Made by a program: the position numbers and the translations under genes. Below are positions 1 to 14,591 of a stretch of DNA of 64,000 nucleotides, piece after piece. Where the stretch lies: NCBI GenBank assembly GCA_003049485.1, contig PYST01000048.1:6096-70095 (forward strand), written 5' to 3'. Each line of letters starts with the position of its first letter. The stretch's first letter is position 1. The stretch is from Ophioceras dolichostomum. Its lineage: Eukaryota; Ascomycota; Sordariomycetes; Magnaporthales; Ophioceraceae. The notes under the pieces are model-generated. The model searched no databases, was not told the origin of the DNA, and saw nothing but the letters and a program-made list of their open reading frames with translations.

Positions 1-194
1 GGCTGGGGCTCGATGCCCGCCCGCCACAACAACGCGGGGCCCTCCGTCTCCCCGAGGATCCCCTCGCCCTCCTCCGGGGTCAACAACATACCGACCGGTC
101 CGCGTGCCGGCTCCATCTCGTCCGCAGGATCGACCACCTCGCCCTCCCTCTCATCCAAACCTTTCAACCCTCCCACCGGCCCCGCCGCACAGCA

Positions 195-226
<32 letters not shown>

Positions 227-606
227 AGCAGCAACAGGCCCAGCAGCAACAGGGCCAGCAACAGGCCCAGCAGCCCGAGCGGCCCCCGCGCCAGACCATC
301 GCCCAGCAGCTCATCGCATCCATGCCCCCCGTCGTCGTGCCCGGCGGCGTCGGCAAGCTCGACACGTCGCAGCTACACCTCGTCACGGGCATGGCCAAGG
401 AGCTGGAGCCCCACCACCGGCGCCTCAAGGAGGACGAGGAGCGGCTGCGCGAGGACCTCAGGGCCAAGGAGGAGAAGCTGCGCAAGAGCCTGCGGCAGTG
501 GGACAGGCTCGAGCGCGAGTCCAAGGCATTCGTGCTTCGCACCGAGCTCACGGACAGGAGTCTTAAGAAGATTGCTGGCGAGGGCATGGGCGGGGCTTCT
601 TTCTAG
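1..606 (+). CDS. C-terminal part of an unidentified polyQ, coiled-coil protein (5' end outside window)
   Basis: The frame is open from base 1 to a TAG at 604-606, so the gene starts upstream of the window. The visible part begins with a Ser/Pro-rich low-complexity stretch, followed by a run of 16 glutamines encoded by mixed CAG/CAA (190-237) and more Gln/Ala. It ends in a highly charged helical segment (about residues 115-195 of the visible part) with repeated E/K/R heptad-like patterning, for example RRLKEDEERLRE and KEEKLRKSLRQW, which I read as a coiled coil. Such a layout is common in nuclear transcription or chromatin subunits, but I do not recognise the family and make no functional claim. 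The ATG at 13 is internal and should not be taken as the start. Confidence 0.7.
190..237 (+). repeat. CAG/CAA trinucleotide repeat coding polyglutamine
   Basis: Sixteen consecutive Gln codons, CAG with a central block of CAA, inside the partial first gene. Mixed codons suggest selection on the protein run rather than simple slippage. Confidence 0.9.
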
Positions 607-1256
607 GTAGTTAGTTCTATTTCTTTCCTTACTATCTATTAGGTGCCCACTGCATTGGCGCCTCTTTTTTTTTGTTCTGGCGAGTGGTAATGGGAGTTAG
701 TCTTTGGTACCGTCATGATATGTGGCGGATGTGTATTATCTTTCATTAAGACGCTCTTGTGTCACTTCGGTGTCTTCCCTCTTGAGACGACAGACAACAT
801 TGACTTCCCGTTAGCGTTATAGAATCGCGGTCTTTCCTGTCTGATTACTGTAAAACGAAGCACAAGGCTACGTGGCTCGGTTCAGTAGTGTCCCCTTCGG
901 CGCTTCTCTTGAACTACAGGTGCATGCGGACCTATGGTACTTACCTAGGTTATGTTACTACGTAATCCGGATGGCAGCCGTCACGTATCACGGGCAGACA
1001 ACCCTGATGCCTTCGTTCCCCATGCGCGGAGACTGTTATTGGATGAAGGAGCAGAGTTATTGTAAACTAGGCTCAAAGTACCTATCTAGGGATGGCCGGC
1101 GCCACAGAAAGAAAAGAAAGCAATCCTCATCCGCGATTCCCCTGCACAGGTATTTATTTTTCGTGCTTTTGTTTCCGGTCCCAATCCCATCACATACCAA
1201 TTCTATGGGAGGAAAGTAAGGTACCTTCTTCTCGCTGGACGAGACAGGTCACAATC
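607..1256. other. Intergenic, convergent 3' ends
   Basis: About 650 bp between two converging genes. It is T-rich just after the first stop (667-677), as expected of a fungal 3' UTR. Frames in it are short and lack recognisable motifs; I see no gene. Confidence 0.6.
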
Positions 1257-5140
<3,884 letters not shown>

Positions 5141-6165
5141 TTAGCACTTCTCAACCGTCGAGACGTTGAGTCTCACCGCCCAGGGATCGTCGCACGGATC
5201 CGAGAGGGCGGTGTACTCGGTCAACACCGCGATTCTATCCTCTTCCTCCTCGCCGAACTTTTCGCGTATGAAGGCGTGGATGAGGTCGAACCCCGCGGTC
5301 ACCTGGACACCCGAGTCAGTGTGTGAACACTTAGTTATCTATGTAGCCGTTCAGCTGCGCGTTTACACCACGGGCAGCATCGGGAACGGTTTCCCACCTA
5401 CTCCGGACGACGACCACACGTTGCCATCCACCATCCACCTAGCCGGGGCGACCCACTTCACGGACGTGTGAGGGCCGGTCACGAAAGTCCAAGCGGACTT
5501 GTTCGTGGTGGCGCGCTTCCCGTCCATGACACCGGATCGTGCCCCGAGCGAGGCTCCCGTGCAGATGGTGATGAGATACTTCAGGTTGGGGTACACTGCG
5601 CGGATGTAGTCGACATGGGGCTGGGTCAGGGTCATGTTCCGCACACCTCCGCCGCCGGGCACGATCAGCACATCCAGGTCCGGGGCCGTGGCAAAGGTGT
5701 GGGTGGGCACCAGGACAGGCCAGAAGCTGCTGTTGAACGGGTTATTCGCTGGGTCGATGGGGCCAACCGACGCGGGCTCCATGGTCTCGGCGATTAAGGC
5801 AAGGTCCATCTTGCGCCGCCTCGCCGCGATCTGGAGCGGGTCGACGGGGCCGATGACATCCTGCGGCTCGAGGGCCGGGTAGATGAGCACTCCGAAGTTT
5901 TGGAGCGTCTCGGCCTCTCCGTTCTCTGTCTCAAGCAGCGAGATCAGCTACCGCTGCACTAAGGGTTTTACAGAGGGACACAAAGACGACGAGCAGCCAG
6001 CATGAAATCCCCCAAAGCGAACGCTCAGGGCCGGGCTTCGGGATACTTACGGGCTGGAAAGGGAAGTGTGGTCTGGACGGGTTGGTACTCACTGTGGACG
6101 GCAGCAGAGCCACTTGCCGCGCTGAGGGTCAGAGTCAGGGTCAGGAGGTCAAGAAGAGAGAACAT
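5141..6165 (-). CDS. Secreted DJ-1/PfpI-family protein
   Basis: Member of the DJ-1/ThiJ/PfpI class of glutamine-amidotransferase-like proteins. My model has three exons: 6051-6165, 5402-5925 and 5141-5302, 266 residues. The first exon encodes a clear signal peptide (MFSLLDLLTLTLTLSAASGS), so the product probably enters the secretory pathway, unlike cytosolic DJ-1. The core shows GVLIYPALEPQDVIGP near the start, the strand LDVLIVPGGGGVRN, and the nucleophile-elbow motif TICTGASLGARSGVMDGKRA with its Cys intact, followed by ATTNKSAW. The last exon (TAGFDLIHAFIREKFG) restores the C-terminal helix that is lost if intron 2 (99 nt, GTAGGT donor) is read through. The first intron is less certain: a GTGAGT at about 6092 is an alternative donor in the same phase. 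Substrate and enzymatic activity cannot be told from sequence. Confidence 0.88.
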
Positions 6166-6265
6166 CTTTCGGGCTTTTTGTTTGTTTCTGTTAGTATCGG
6201 AGGCGGTATGTCTCAAATGTCCTGGGAGAGAAGACCTAGGGACCCCTCGTGGTGATATGCTCTCG

Positions 6266-6272
6266 ATTTATA
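6266..6272 (-). promoter_or_regulatory. TATA box of the DJ-1-like gene
   Basis: TATAAAT on the minus strand about 100 bp upstream of the chosen ATG (6165), a normal distance for a short 5' UTR, and it supports that start over a GTG-started extension. Confidence 0.5.
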
Positions 6273-6919
6273 CCTGGACACTTCCAAAGAGTCGATGTCT
6301 CGCTTACTTTTTGCTAGATGGGAGTCGAACTGCAGCTGGCCATGGACAGTGAGGCAGCCATTTTTCATCATACATGTCGGTGCAGCCGCTGCGCCAAAAT
6401 ACCTCCTCGCTGGAGACAGCAAAGGCTCTCGATCTACTATTGATTGCTCCGGCGTTCCCGGCGGGCTCGCGGTTGAAGTCATCTTCGAGTCGACTGGGCA
6501 AGTCCTCGGTCTTTTCTCCTTCTACCAACTTTTCCCCCGGTTTGCTACGTCAGGATGGATGAAACGATTATACAATATTGCATTCGCGCATTATAGAGCA
6601 AGTTATGACAGTCTCACGCGCCCAATAAAGGTGGGAAAAACTCGCTCATCATCCCGTGGTCAAGATGCGAGGATGGCACTTAAGGAAGGCCTGAGATGCA
6701 TCGTGAGCCCTCGGACTCAGAGAATCCGATTGGCATCGAGCTCGGACTAGGATGGTAAAAGGTCTCGAATGACGGAAGTTTTAACCAAGGATTGGTGCAG
6801 AGGCATGGCGTTTCGCTTCCAAAGGGCTGGGACGGGATGAGCCGAGAAGCACGACGAATCCCAACTATCAACTACTTCTAGTATCTAGGAGGCGGAATAT
6901 TGCAGATTCTGCGCTCGGA

Positions 6920-6936
6920 CCAATGCAGTATATAAT
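6920..6936 (+). promoter_or_regulatory. CCAAT plus TATATAAT ahead of UreG
   Basis: CCAAT at 6920-6924 and TATATAAT at 6929-6936. Transcription from here would start near or after 6960, past the upstream in-frame ATG at 6945, which favours the ATG at 7182 as the UreG start. Confidence 0.4.
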
Positions 6937-7181
6937 AAATTGGTATGGAAAGTACGGGATGCAAGATGGAGGGTGCGATATGCTTGATCTTATCAAGCGC
7001 AGATCAGTCGACTTACTACCCCTCTTCTCTTGCTCATGACGAAGCATTGCAGCTCGAGAAATACTACCACAGCTCGCAAGTTACCGAATTATTGAGAAGC
7101 AACCTCGAGGTTCAGAAGGCCGACATAACATCTGCGGACCTTTTGTCGAAGAAATACCACCAGTGCCCTCAAACAGAAACA

Positions 7182-8317
7182 ATGTCCCACACGCACTCGC
7201 ATGATGGTTTGACTGGCCACAGCCATTCCCACGACGGCTTCAACGCCCAGGAACATGGCCACAGCCATGAAATACTGGATGGTCCAGGGAGCTTCCTAGG
7301 ACGCGAGATGCCGATCATTGAGGGCCGAGATTGGAAGGAGAGGGCCTTCACGGTGGGAATCGGAGGGTGAGTTCTCTCTCTTTGTCACTTACACACACAG
7401 CTGTTGCGATGTGTAAGTGCGGGAAGCGGTGGGAGCGGGGAACCCACCCACCACACTGTCCCTTCCCTGCCATGCTCTGCCCCTTATCCCATATCACCCC
7501 TTAATAGGCAAGTGCCGCATGAGCACCGAGACGGCTCACGTAGCAATGGGATGAGCAAGTAAGAGAACAAAATATATTGCAGCGAGAACCGTGGAACGGT
7601 GAGCACTTCAAGAGACCGCGTGATGAACTGCCCGGCTGACATAAACCCCTCACGCCCGCCCACCTACGTCGTCGCCCCAGGCCAGTCGGGTCCGGCAAGA
7701 CGGCGCTGATGCTGGCGCTGTGCCTGGCGATGCGGGAGACCCACTCAATCGCGGCCGTGACCAACGATATCTTCACCCGCGAGGACGCCGAGTTCCTGAC
7801 GACGCACAAGGCGCTGCCGGCGGCGCGCATCCGGGCCATCGAGACCGGCGGCTGCCCCCACGCGGCCGTGCGCGAGGACATCAGCGCCAACCTGGCCGCC
7901 CTGGAGGACCTGCACCGCACCTTCGGCGGCGTCGACCTGCTGCTGATCGAGAGCGGCGGCGACAACTTGGCCGCCAACTACAGCCGCGAGCTGGCCGACT
8001 TCATCGTCTACGTCATCGACGTAAGCGGGGGCGACAAGATACCGCGCAAAGGCGGACCCGGCATCACCCAGAGCGACCTGCTCGTCATCAACAAGACCGA
8101 CCTGGCCGAGATCGTCGGCGCCGACCTGGGCGTCATGGAGCGCGATGCCCGCAAAATGCGCGAGGGCGGTCCTACCGTTTTTGCTCAGGTCAAGAAGAAT
8201 GTGAATGTTGACCACATCGTGGCCTTGATCCTCAGCGCATGGAGGTCTAGCGGTGCAGAGGACGTGGTTCGTGCTAATGGAGGACCGCGGCCCACCGAGG
8301 GGCTCGATACTCTGTGA
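7182..8317 (+). CDS. ureG: Urease accessory GTPase UreG
   Basis: SIMIBI-class GTPase that, with UreD and UreF, delivers nickel into apo-urease in the cytosol. Two exons, 7182-7366 and 7681-8317, 273 residues. The N-terminus is histidine-rich ([19 protein letters not shown]), as in plant and fungal UreG, and could store or present Ni. The P-loop GPVGSGKT falls at residues 62-69 and is formed exactly across the splice junction. The metal-binding CPH motif is at residues 120-122 (ETGGCPHAA). Further family blocks are IESGGDNL and the guanine-specificity motif NKTDLAE. The intron is 314 nt, the longest in a coding region that I placed in this window. An in-frame ATG at 6945 would add 79 residues without family resemblance. 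Its stop lies 168 bp from the convergent TSR1 stop. Confidence 0.95.
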
Positions 8318-8485
8318 ACTGCGGGCATTCATCGTGAATCTTATATAATCCCAAAGTCCAAGTTCTATGTCGTCATCTCATATCTCTGCATATCTCCTTG
8401 AGCGGTAGAGTGGGTGGACGGGAGCAAACGAAAAAGAGAACCCAAAAAATTTGGAACGAAGAATCAGAACGGAAGACAATCGCTT

Positions 8486-11145
8486 TTATGCAATATGATC
8501 CTCGTCCATTTTTGTTGACGTTACCACCTCGGCCTGGGATGCCCTAGCGGGCAAGGCTTGTGCCACCTCTTCAGCAGATAGCAGAGCGCCCTTGAGAGGC
8601 TCTGACCTCCGGGGCCAAACCCGCTTGTAAAGGCTGACCCCGATGCTGTCCTGAGGGTTGATGCGCCCGTCAAAAGTAGCTTTGAAGTAACCGTGGGTTC
8701 CCAGGCTTTCCTTGGTGAAGCCGCCTCGGCCCCGTTTCGTCCACAGCGGCAGCGCCTTGAACCACTCTACGTCCTCCCGGTTGAAGAACATGTACCGGAT
8801 GGTGACGACCTTCTTATGGATGTGGTAAGGATGGCCCGTCAGGATTACCCTCTTGGCAATGACCCGCGACGTTGAGGGAGGGAGCGCTGTTCCCGTGGCT
8901 ACGAGCACCAGAGGCAGACGCGACTCTCCCTCCTCCACATTTGCATCTGGGTTGGGCGCCTGTCTCTTGAAAAACAGGGCTGGTACGGCGCCCCATGTGA
9001 CTGGACTAAGGAAAGTAGCAACAGCGGACTGCCCGGGATGTAGGTACCGGCAGAACTTATGCACGTCGTTGGGCGTGTTTCCCCCCTGTGAGTACAGGGG
9101 TCGGATCACATGACGGCGCGGACCGCACTGCACGATCAGCTCCTCCTTCGCCTTCAACGACGTCGGGAAGTCGGAGCTGAGGTTGATGAGGAAGTTTGTC
9201 ACGGTCTGCTTGTTCTCGTGCCGGAGCAGTGAGAACAAGGTGACTGGCCGGCTTGGGTCATAAGACTCTGCGACTGCAGCCGGACTGCCCTTCAGATGCA
9301 CCGACACCCGTGTCCCGGGCGTTACACCGCCAACCAGCGCCTCGCGGGTGCATCGGGCGCGGGTACCCTGGTAATCCTGGATTCGGAGGAGGCGTCGCCA
9401 TTCTTCGGGTTCGTAGGCCTTGTCCTCTTCCTCGTCCCATGGACTGCTCCGGAGGCTCTTCAGGCCTCGGTACCTGGCTAGCCTCTCTCGCGCCAGGACA
9501 TTGGGATGCAGTTCGATCTCATCAGGGAACTCCTTGTCGTCCTCAGCTTCGTCACGTTTGCTTGCTCGGTAGGCCTCGAGCTGCTTTGCATCCTCGTCCT
9601 CGTTTGGCTCGACAAACATTTCTGACTGAGGATACTCAGACGCTCCAAATTCGGTCGGAGTGTCCATGGCCATGCCTTCGATACCGTCCTCGGGTCCCTG
9701 GGTGGCGTCATCACCAGCATGCTCGGCGTCGCCCATATCGATGTCATCCAGGTCCGAGCCTGAGTCCGACAAGCCATCGTCCAAATACCAAGCTGCCTGG
9801 TAGGCTGATGTACCTCGGGGAAGCCGTTTCGCTACCCTCGGTTTGTCTTCGTCATCATCTGAGAAGTAGTGATGATCATCCAGCAGCACGCCCTTCTTGG
9901 TTGGCGCTGAAGCTGCTGTTTGCGCGTCCATATCGTCATCGTCCGCCTCGTCCATCATCATGACCTCCTCCGGCGCAAGGTCGGCTAGGTCGTCTCTGTC
10001 ATCGCCAGGAACGTCCAGAGCTTCTTCTGGCATCGCCTCGTCGACCGGCGTTGCTCCATCTGCTTTTGCCTTCTTCGTAGGAAGTTGCGCAGCCGTGATC
10101 TTCTCGATCTGGAATGTGCCCCAGTCGCCCACCTGGACGAGCCTGTCGGCCTTGAGCCCCCTGCCCCTGACCACGCCCGTGATGACAGTCGCATCAGAAT
10201 CTGAAGTTGCGACCTTTACGTCCTCGGCAAGCATCCAGCTCCGGTCATCTCTCCATCGGATGCCCTTGGGTGTCGTGCTGCACAGCGATCGCATCAGGTT
10301 GGAGCACTCCTGCCTGTTCTCGAGGCTATAGAGTTTCTCCTGTTCAGGGTGGAAATGCCGGATGTAAGACTTGAGGGAGTCGACAACTGACAGCCTCTGC
10401 TTGGCCGGCTCTACCCTGCCGAGCCCCTGGATGGTAGTGAACAGACTCGTCAGGCCCTGGCTCTCGACAGCGCGCAGGATAAGGTCTCCGAGTTCATCGA
10501 CCTCGACATCCGCAGACAGAATCAGTACGACGAAGTCGGCAACTCTCGCGACATCCATGCATGCCGTCAGGTCGCGCGAGACCGGGAAGTACGCGAGCTT
10601 CTGCTTGAACCTGTCGACGGGAACTCTAGAGAAGCCTGAACCGATGTCTGCGTCGATGTCCAGGCTCTCGTTCAGGGCTCGAATGGCGGCCAGGGCGTCG
10701 CAGTCGCTACATAACGGAATAACCGCCACGTTCCTCGGTGCGCCATCTCGACCCGTGAATATCGATGTCTCTCTTTGGTGCTCCCTCTGCTTGTTGAGCT
10801 GCCGCTGGCGGGCCTGGTTGCGTCGGTCGAGTTTGGACATGACTTGCTGGTGGGGAGTCTTTCGCTGGCCTCGTTCGAGGGGCACTTTGCCTAAAGGTCA
10901 AAAAGAAGAGAAAAAAAGGAAAATCTCAGTCATACGGCCATTTGCATAACTCTCCTTTTTAGGTACTGTGAAATTCGGGGCCTCCATATATGAAGGAGTC
11001 TTCCTTGCGATATGATCTAGTGTGATTCATTCTGACACTTACCCTTTGCGAGGTCCCGAAGCGCACCCTTGGTGGCCTTCCTGGATTTGAATGGCTTGGG
11101 CGCAACCTTCGTGGTTGGCCGGTGACTTACTACAGCGCCTGGCAT
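8486..11145 (-). CDS. TSR1: Ribosome biogenesis protein Tsr1
   Basis: GTPase-like factor of late cytoplasmic and nuclear 40S subunit maturation (20S pre-rRNA), related to Bms1 but without GTPase activity. Two exons: 11043-11145 (MPGAVVSHRPTTKVAPKPFK, the family's conserved start) and 8486-10890, 835 residues; yeast Tsr1 is 788. The intron is 152 nt with a GTAAGT donor and a CTTTAG acceptor. The N-terminal KRR-rich tail is followed by the GTPase-like domain, an AARP2CN-type domain (around MLAEDV...VRGRGLKADRLVQVGDWG), an acidic linker rich in D/E (about residues 320-450), and the C-terminal DUF663-type domain with PLWTKRGRGGFTKESLGTHG and the end-piece LYKRVWPRR. It is divergently paired with UTP7. 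Confidence 0.95.
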
Positions 11146-11503
11146 TTTTCCGTCGCCACCGGCCTTGAATCTGAATGGGAGGGAAGCCAGATTGGCCTGA
11201 AAGTAGTGAGGACGAGCAGTAAAATGGGTGTAGTATCGATCAGACGTCCTAAGGTAAGTGAGTGGATGTGCCGCCGATATCTTTAGTGAGGGGCGGTCAA
11301 AAAAATTTTAAAAATTGTGTGGATGTATCTTATCACTGATTAGATAGCCTATCAATTGGTGGGCAACTCCACTAAAAAATTGGTCGGTCCTGCGTCTCGG
11401 CGGTTTGATGAGTTCTCAACCGCTCCAAGAGTCTCGAGGCAACTTCTATGCTCGCCGATTCGCCGTCGCATGATCGTCCAGTCACTTTCTAGCCTCGGAC
11501 AGG
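11146..11503. promoter_or_regulatory. Shared divergent promoter, TSR1/UTP7, with RRPE-like and PAC-like elements
   Basis: The 358 bp between the two starts contain AAAAAAATTTT at 11299-11309, followed by AAAAATT, resembling the yeast RRPE element (AAAAATTTT), and GATGAG at 11407-11412, the core of the yeast PAC element. Both elements are known from promoters of ribosome-assembly genes in ascomycetes. The matches are short and seen by eye, so function is inferred from their position between two ribosome-assembly genes. Confidence 0.45.
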
Positions 11504-13253
11504 ATGGATAGCGCTGTCGCCGAGGTCGCTTCCGCAGAGTCGACGGGCCGGAAGGCTCAAAAGCACTCTAATGGTGCCCTTGCCGTCAAGAATGCGAGAA
11601 CTCAGCTCATGTCCAAAGCTGAGCAGGCGAAGGCCCGACGGCAAAAACAGGCACAGCGGACCTACGGTCGCGGTCGAATGACCGACGTCCGGAGCGTGAA
11701 GGATAAGAAACTGCGACGAAACCTCCAGGCCCTGGAATACAAGTACCAGACGGCGGCGATCAAGGCCAAGGAGGCCGAAATCCTGCATGAGAACACCGCG
11801 GGCTTCCTTGAGGCCGAGGGTGAGCTTGAAAGGACGTACAAGGTCCGCCAGGAGGAAATAACAGAAGGTGTCGCCGTCGAGACTGCGCAGAAGCGTTTCG
11901 ATCTCACGCTCGACGAACTAGGGCCGTACATCTGCAACTACACGAGGAACGGCAGGGAGCTACTGCTGGCAGGGAGGAAAGGTCATATTGCGACCTTCGA
12001 CTGGCGAGAAGGGAAGCTGGGCTGCGAAATGCAGCTCGGCGAGACCGTCAGGGACGCGATTTGGTTACATAATAACCAGTACTTCGCAGTCGCCCAGAAG
12101 CAGAACGTGTTTATCTACGATCGACAGGGGGTTGAGCTTCACTCGCTCAGAAAACACGTTGAAGCGACACACATGGAATTTTTGCCATACCACTTCCTCC
12201 TAGGCACGCTTGTGAGTAGCCGGTGCCTTCCACTGCAAAACCCGAAATCAGAGCCTGGGCGGCGAGCTGACCTACCGACAGAGCAGTAGTGGGATGTTGA
12301 GGTATCAGGATACCTCCACGGGCGAGATCGTGGCGGAGATGGCTACAAAGCTCGGCCCGCCGGTCTCCGTAGCCCAGAATCCGTACAACGCGATTCTGCA
12401 CGTGGGACACCAGAACGGGACCGTCACACTCTGGTCGCCGAACTCCTCCGACCCCTTGGTGAAGCTTTTGGCTCACAAGGGGCCTGTGCGGTCGCTGGCG
12501 ATCGACAGAGAAGGCCGTTACATGGTCTCGACTGGGCAGGATCAGAGGATGGCTGTCTGGGACATCCGGATGTTCAAGGAAGTGCAGAACTACTTCACGA
12601 GATCCCCGGCGTCGTCTGTTGCCATCTCAGACACAGGTCTGACGGCGGTCGGCTGGGGCACGCATACTACGATCTGGAAGGGGCTCTTCTCCAAAGACAA
12701 AACCGTCCAGGAAAAAGTGCAGAGCCCTTACCTCGGGTGGGGCGGCGAAGGGAAACGAGTGGAGAGGGTGCGCTGGTGCCCCTTTGAGGACGTGCTGGGA
12801 ATTTCACACGACAGGGGCTTCTCGTCGGTGCTCGTGCCGGGGGCCGGAGAGGCCAACTTCGATGCGCTCGAGGTCAACCCCTACGAGACGGCTAAGCAGC
12901 GGCAAGAGGGCGAAGTCAAGTCGCTACTCAACAAACTGCAGCCCGACATGATCGCGCTGGACCCGAACTTCATCGGCAACCTAGACCTACGCTCGGAGAA
13001 GCAGCGGCAGGCCGACAAGGACCTGGATGCGGCGCCCGTCGATATAGCCGAGGAAATCCGGAACAGGGGCAGGGGTAAGAACGGCGCGCTTAAGAAGTAC
13101 CTGAGGAAACAGCGCAAGAAGAACATCATAGACGAGAAGAGGCTCAAGGTGGACAGGATCTGGGAAGAGCAGCAGGAGAAAAGGACGGAGAAGCACAAGG
13201 AACAGCAGGCGGAATTGGGACCTGCTCTGGCCCGGTTTGCCCGCAAGGAATGA
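11504..13253 (+). CDS. UTP7: U3 snoRNP / SSU processome WD40 protein Utp7 (WDR46, BING4)
   Basis: Component of the small-subunit processome that acts in nucleolar 18S rRNA maturation. Two exons, 11504-12211 and 12282-13253, 559 residues; yeast Utp7 is 554. The N-terminal third is basic and helical (residues 1-120). WD40 repeats run from about residue 140 to 370 (blades such as ISTGQ-type VSTGQDQRMAVWDIR and HNGTVTLWSP). The BING4CT region follows (LGISHDRGFSSVLVPGAGEANFD, then NPYETAKQRQEGEVKSLLNK), and a basic tail KKNIIDEKRLKVDRIWEEQ ends the protein. The intron is 70 nt; the acceptor ACAG at 12281 keeps phase 0 and gives SSSGMLRYQDTSTG, matching the family. Confidence 0.95.
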
Positions 13254-13775
13254 TAGCGGGGACACAAACAGTGTTTTGGTCCGTTGTAGATACCCCAGCC
13301 ATGCCATGTATATATATCTATGAATTCATCAGAGGTACTCATCCGTACTTCTCAAGCCATGGTCCGTTGTACCGACCGTCTAAACCTCCTGTATTGATGA
13401 TGAAGGTAGGCCTCATGACTTGGCGAGGGACGTAATCCATCCACTCGTGTAGTCAGTAAGTTTGCCCGCCAGGCCCTGTCCGTCAACTGGCTCAGAGGTC
13501 AGCCAAAATTTTCAAGTCGCTTATCCATTTTGTGCCTTGGAATGCGCCATGATAACCTACCAGGTCCCAGGTCCCAGGTTCCAGGTTTTGACATGATCGG
13601 CAGCATGGGCTGATTTGGCCCGTTTCATTCCGGGCCTTCCGGCCGGCAGACAGCACCCTTCCTCGTCAGCAACGGATGGAAGGGTAGCGTCTCGATATTA
13701 GTATGATGAGATGAGGCATCATCCTCTGGAGCGGATCTTCACGAGGCTGGTCCTTTGATCCATCCATCATCCTCT
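13254..13775. other. Convergent 3' region, UTP7 / PTH2
   Basis: About 520 bp of 3' UTR/intergenic DNA. It carries a small tandem repeat (13560-13587) and no supportable gene. Confidence 0.6.
13560..13587. repeat. 7-bp tandem repeat CCAGGTC/T x4
   Basis: Four head-to-tail copies of CCAGGTC or CCAGGTT with one position changing between the first two and last two copies. No function is evident. Confidence 0.8.
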
Positions 13776-14591
13776 TCAAAGCAGTTTTAGGCCCCCGGTA
13801 ACCTTGTCGACCTCGCTCTTTGGCGCGGGTCCCACGCCCAGCACGGTGAAGCTGCCGGCCTCGATCTGCGTGCGACCGGCGTCCTGAATGACCTCGGCCG
13901 TGATGCCGAGGCTGCGCGCCTGCGCCATCAGAGTCATCATCTCGTCCTGGCTCTTCACCTGGACGGCGATCTTGGCCTGGCCGCGTCTCTCCCAGCGGCG
14001 GAGAAGGCGCGCCTCGGCCGACTGCGGATTCCTCTGCGCAGCGTGGGACAGCGTCTTGTAGCATGCGAGCGTGGCGTGGGAGCACTGCGCGGCAATCTTG
14101 CCTGTGTTCACCAGCTAATTAGCAATGATGCTGTGGTTGAGTCTTCGATGGCGACCCGCGGCAGGACCGGCACACGTACCTTTAGTCATGCCTAGGTCTG
14201 TCCGTACGACGAGCACCAGCTTGCACTCCTCATCAGACTCTGGCGCAGGAGACGCTGCCGCTACACCTTTACCCTTGGCCCCTGTCGAGCTCTGTGCGAC
14301 CTTGGCTGCCTTTGTCCGCGCGCGAAGGCCGTCCCTCTTGTCGGCGTCGGCGCCGTTGGACCAGTTCGGCGCATGATCCAGGATGGTGTCGTTCTCGTCG
14401 ATGTCGGACTCCTCGCTCTCGACGGGGTCGTGGAAGTTGCCCCGCCTTTCGGCGGCCAGTTCTGGGGGGATGAGGTAGCCACGGATCGCGTAGACACCGA
14501 ACAGGAAGCCGGATATGAAGGCGACGAAGGTCGTCGTGGCCACCACCACTGGGTTGTGAGGGACCAACATTGTAGCAGCAGAGCTCCACAT
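13776..14591 (-). CDS. PTH2: Peptidyl-tRNA hydrolase 2 with N-terminal membrane anchor
   Basis: Hydrolyses peptidyl-tRNA released from stalled ribosomes; the eukaryotic Pth2/Bit1 type is anchored in the mitochondrial outer membrane. Two exons, 14180-14591 and 13776-14101, 245 residues. An N-terminal membrane segment lies at about residues 13-38 (VVVATTTFVAFISGFLFGVY). An acidic, disordered linker rich in S/E/D follows. The catalytic Pth2 domain occupies the C-terminal half: CKLVLVVRTDLGMTKGK, AAQCSHATLACYK (spanning the family's conserved Gln-Cys-x-His), and the end GPAPKSEVDKVTGGLKLL. The intron (78 nt) falls inside the motif MTKGKIAAQ. The start was moved from a GTG to the ATG of MWSSAAT; a second ATG seven codons later (MLVPHNP) is also possible. 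Confidence 0.94.

Larger units (their letters stand above)
6166..7181. other. Divergent intergenic region, DJ-1-like / UreG
   Basis: About 1 kb holding the promoters of the DJ-1-like gene (-) and UreG (+). Apart from the TATA and CCAAT elements listed separately I see only short unsupported frames. Confidence 0.55.

Noticed and set aside
6945..7181. UreG N-terminal extension from the ATG at 6945
   Set aside because: It lacks similarity to UreG starts, and a TATA/CCAAT pair at 6920-6936 would place transcription start after it. Kept only as a remote isoform.
9253..9963. 236-codon frame opposite TSR1
   Set aside because: Antisense shadow with Arg/Pro-rich composition and no domain; TSR1 occupies the region.
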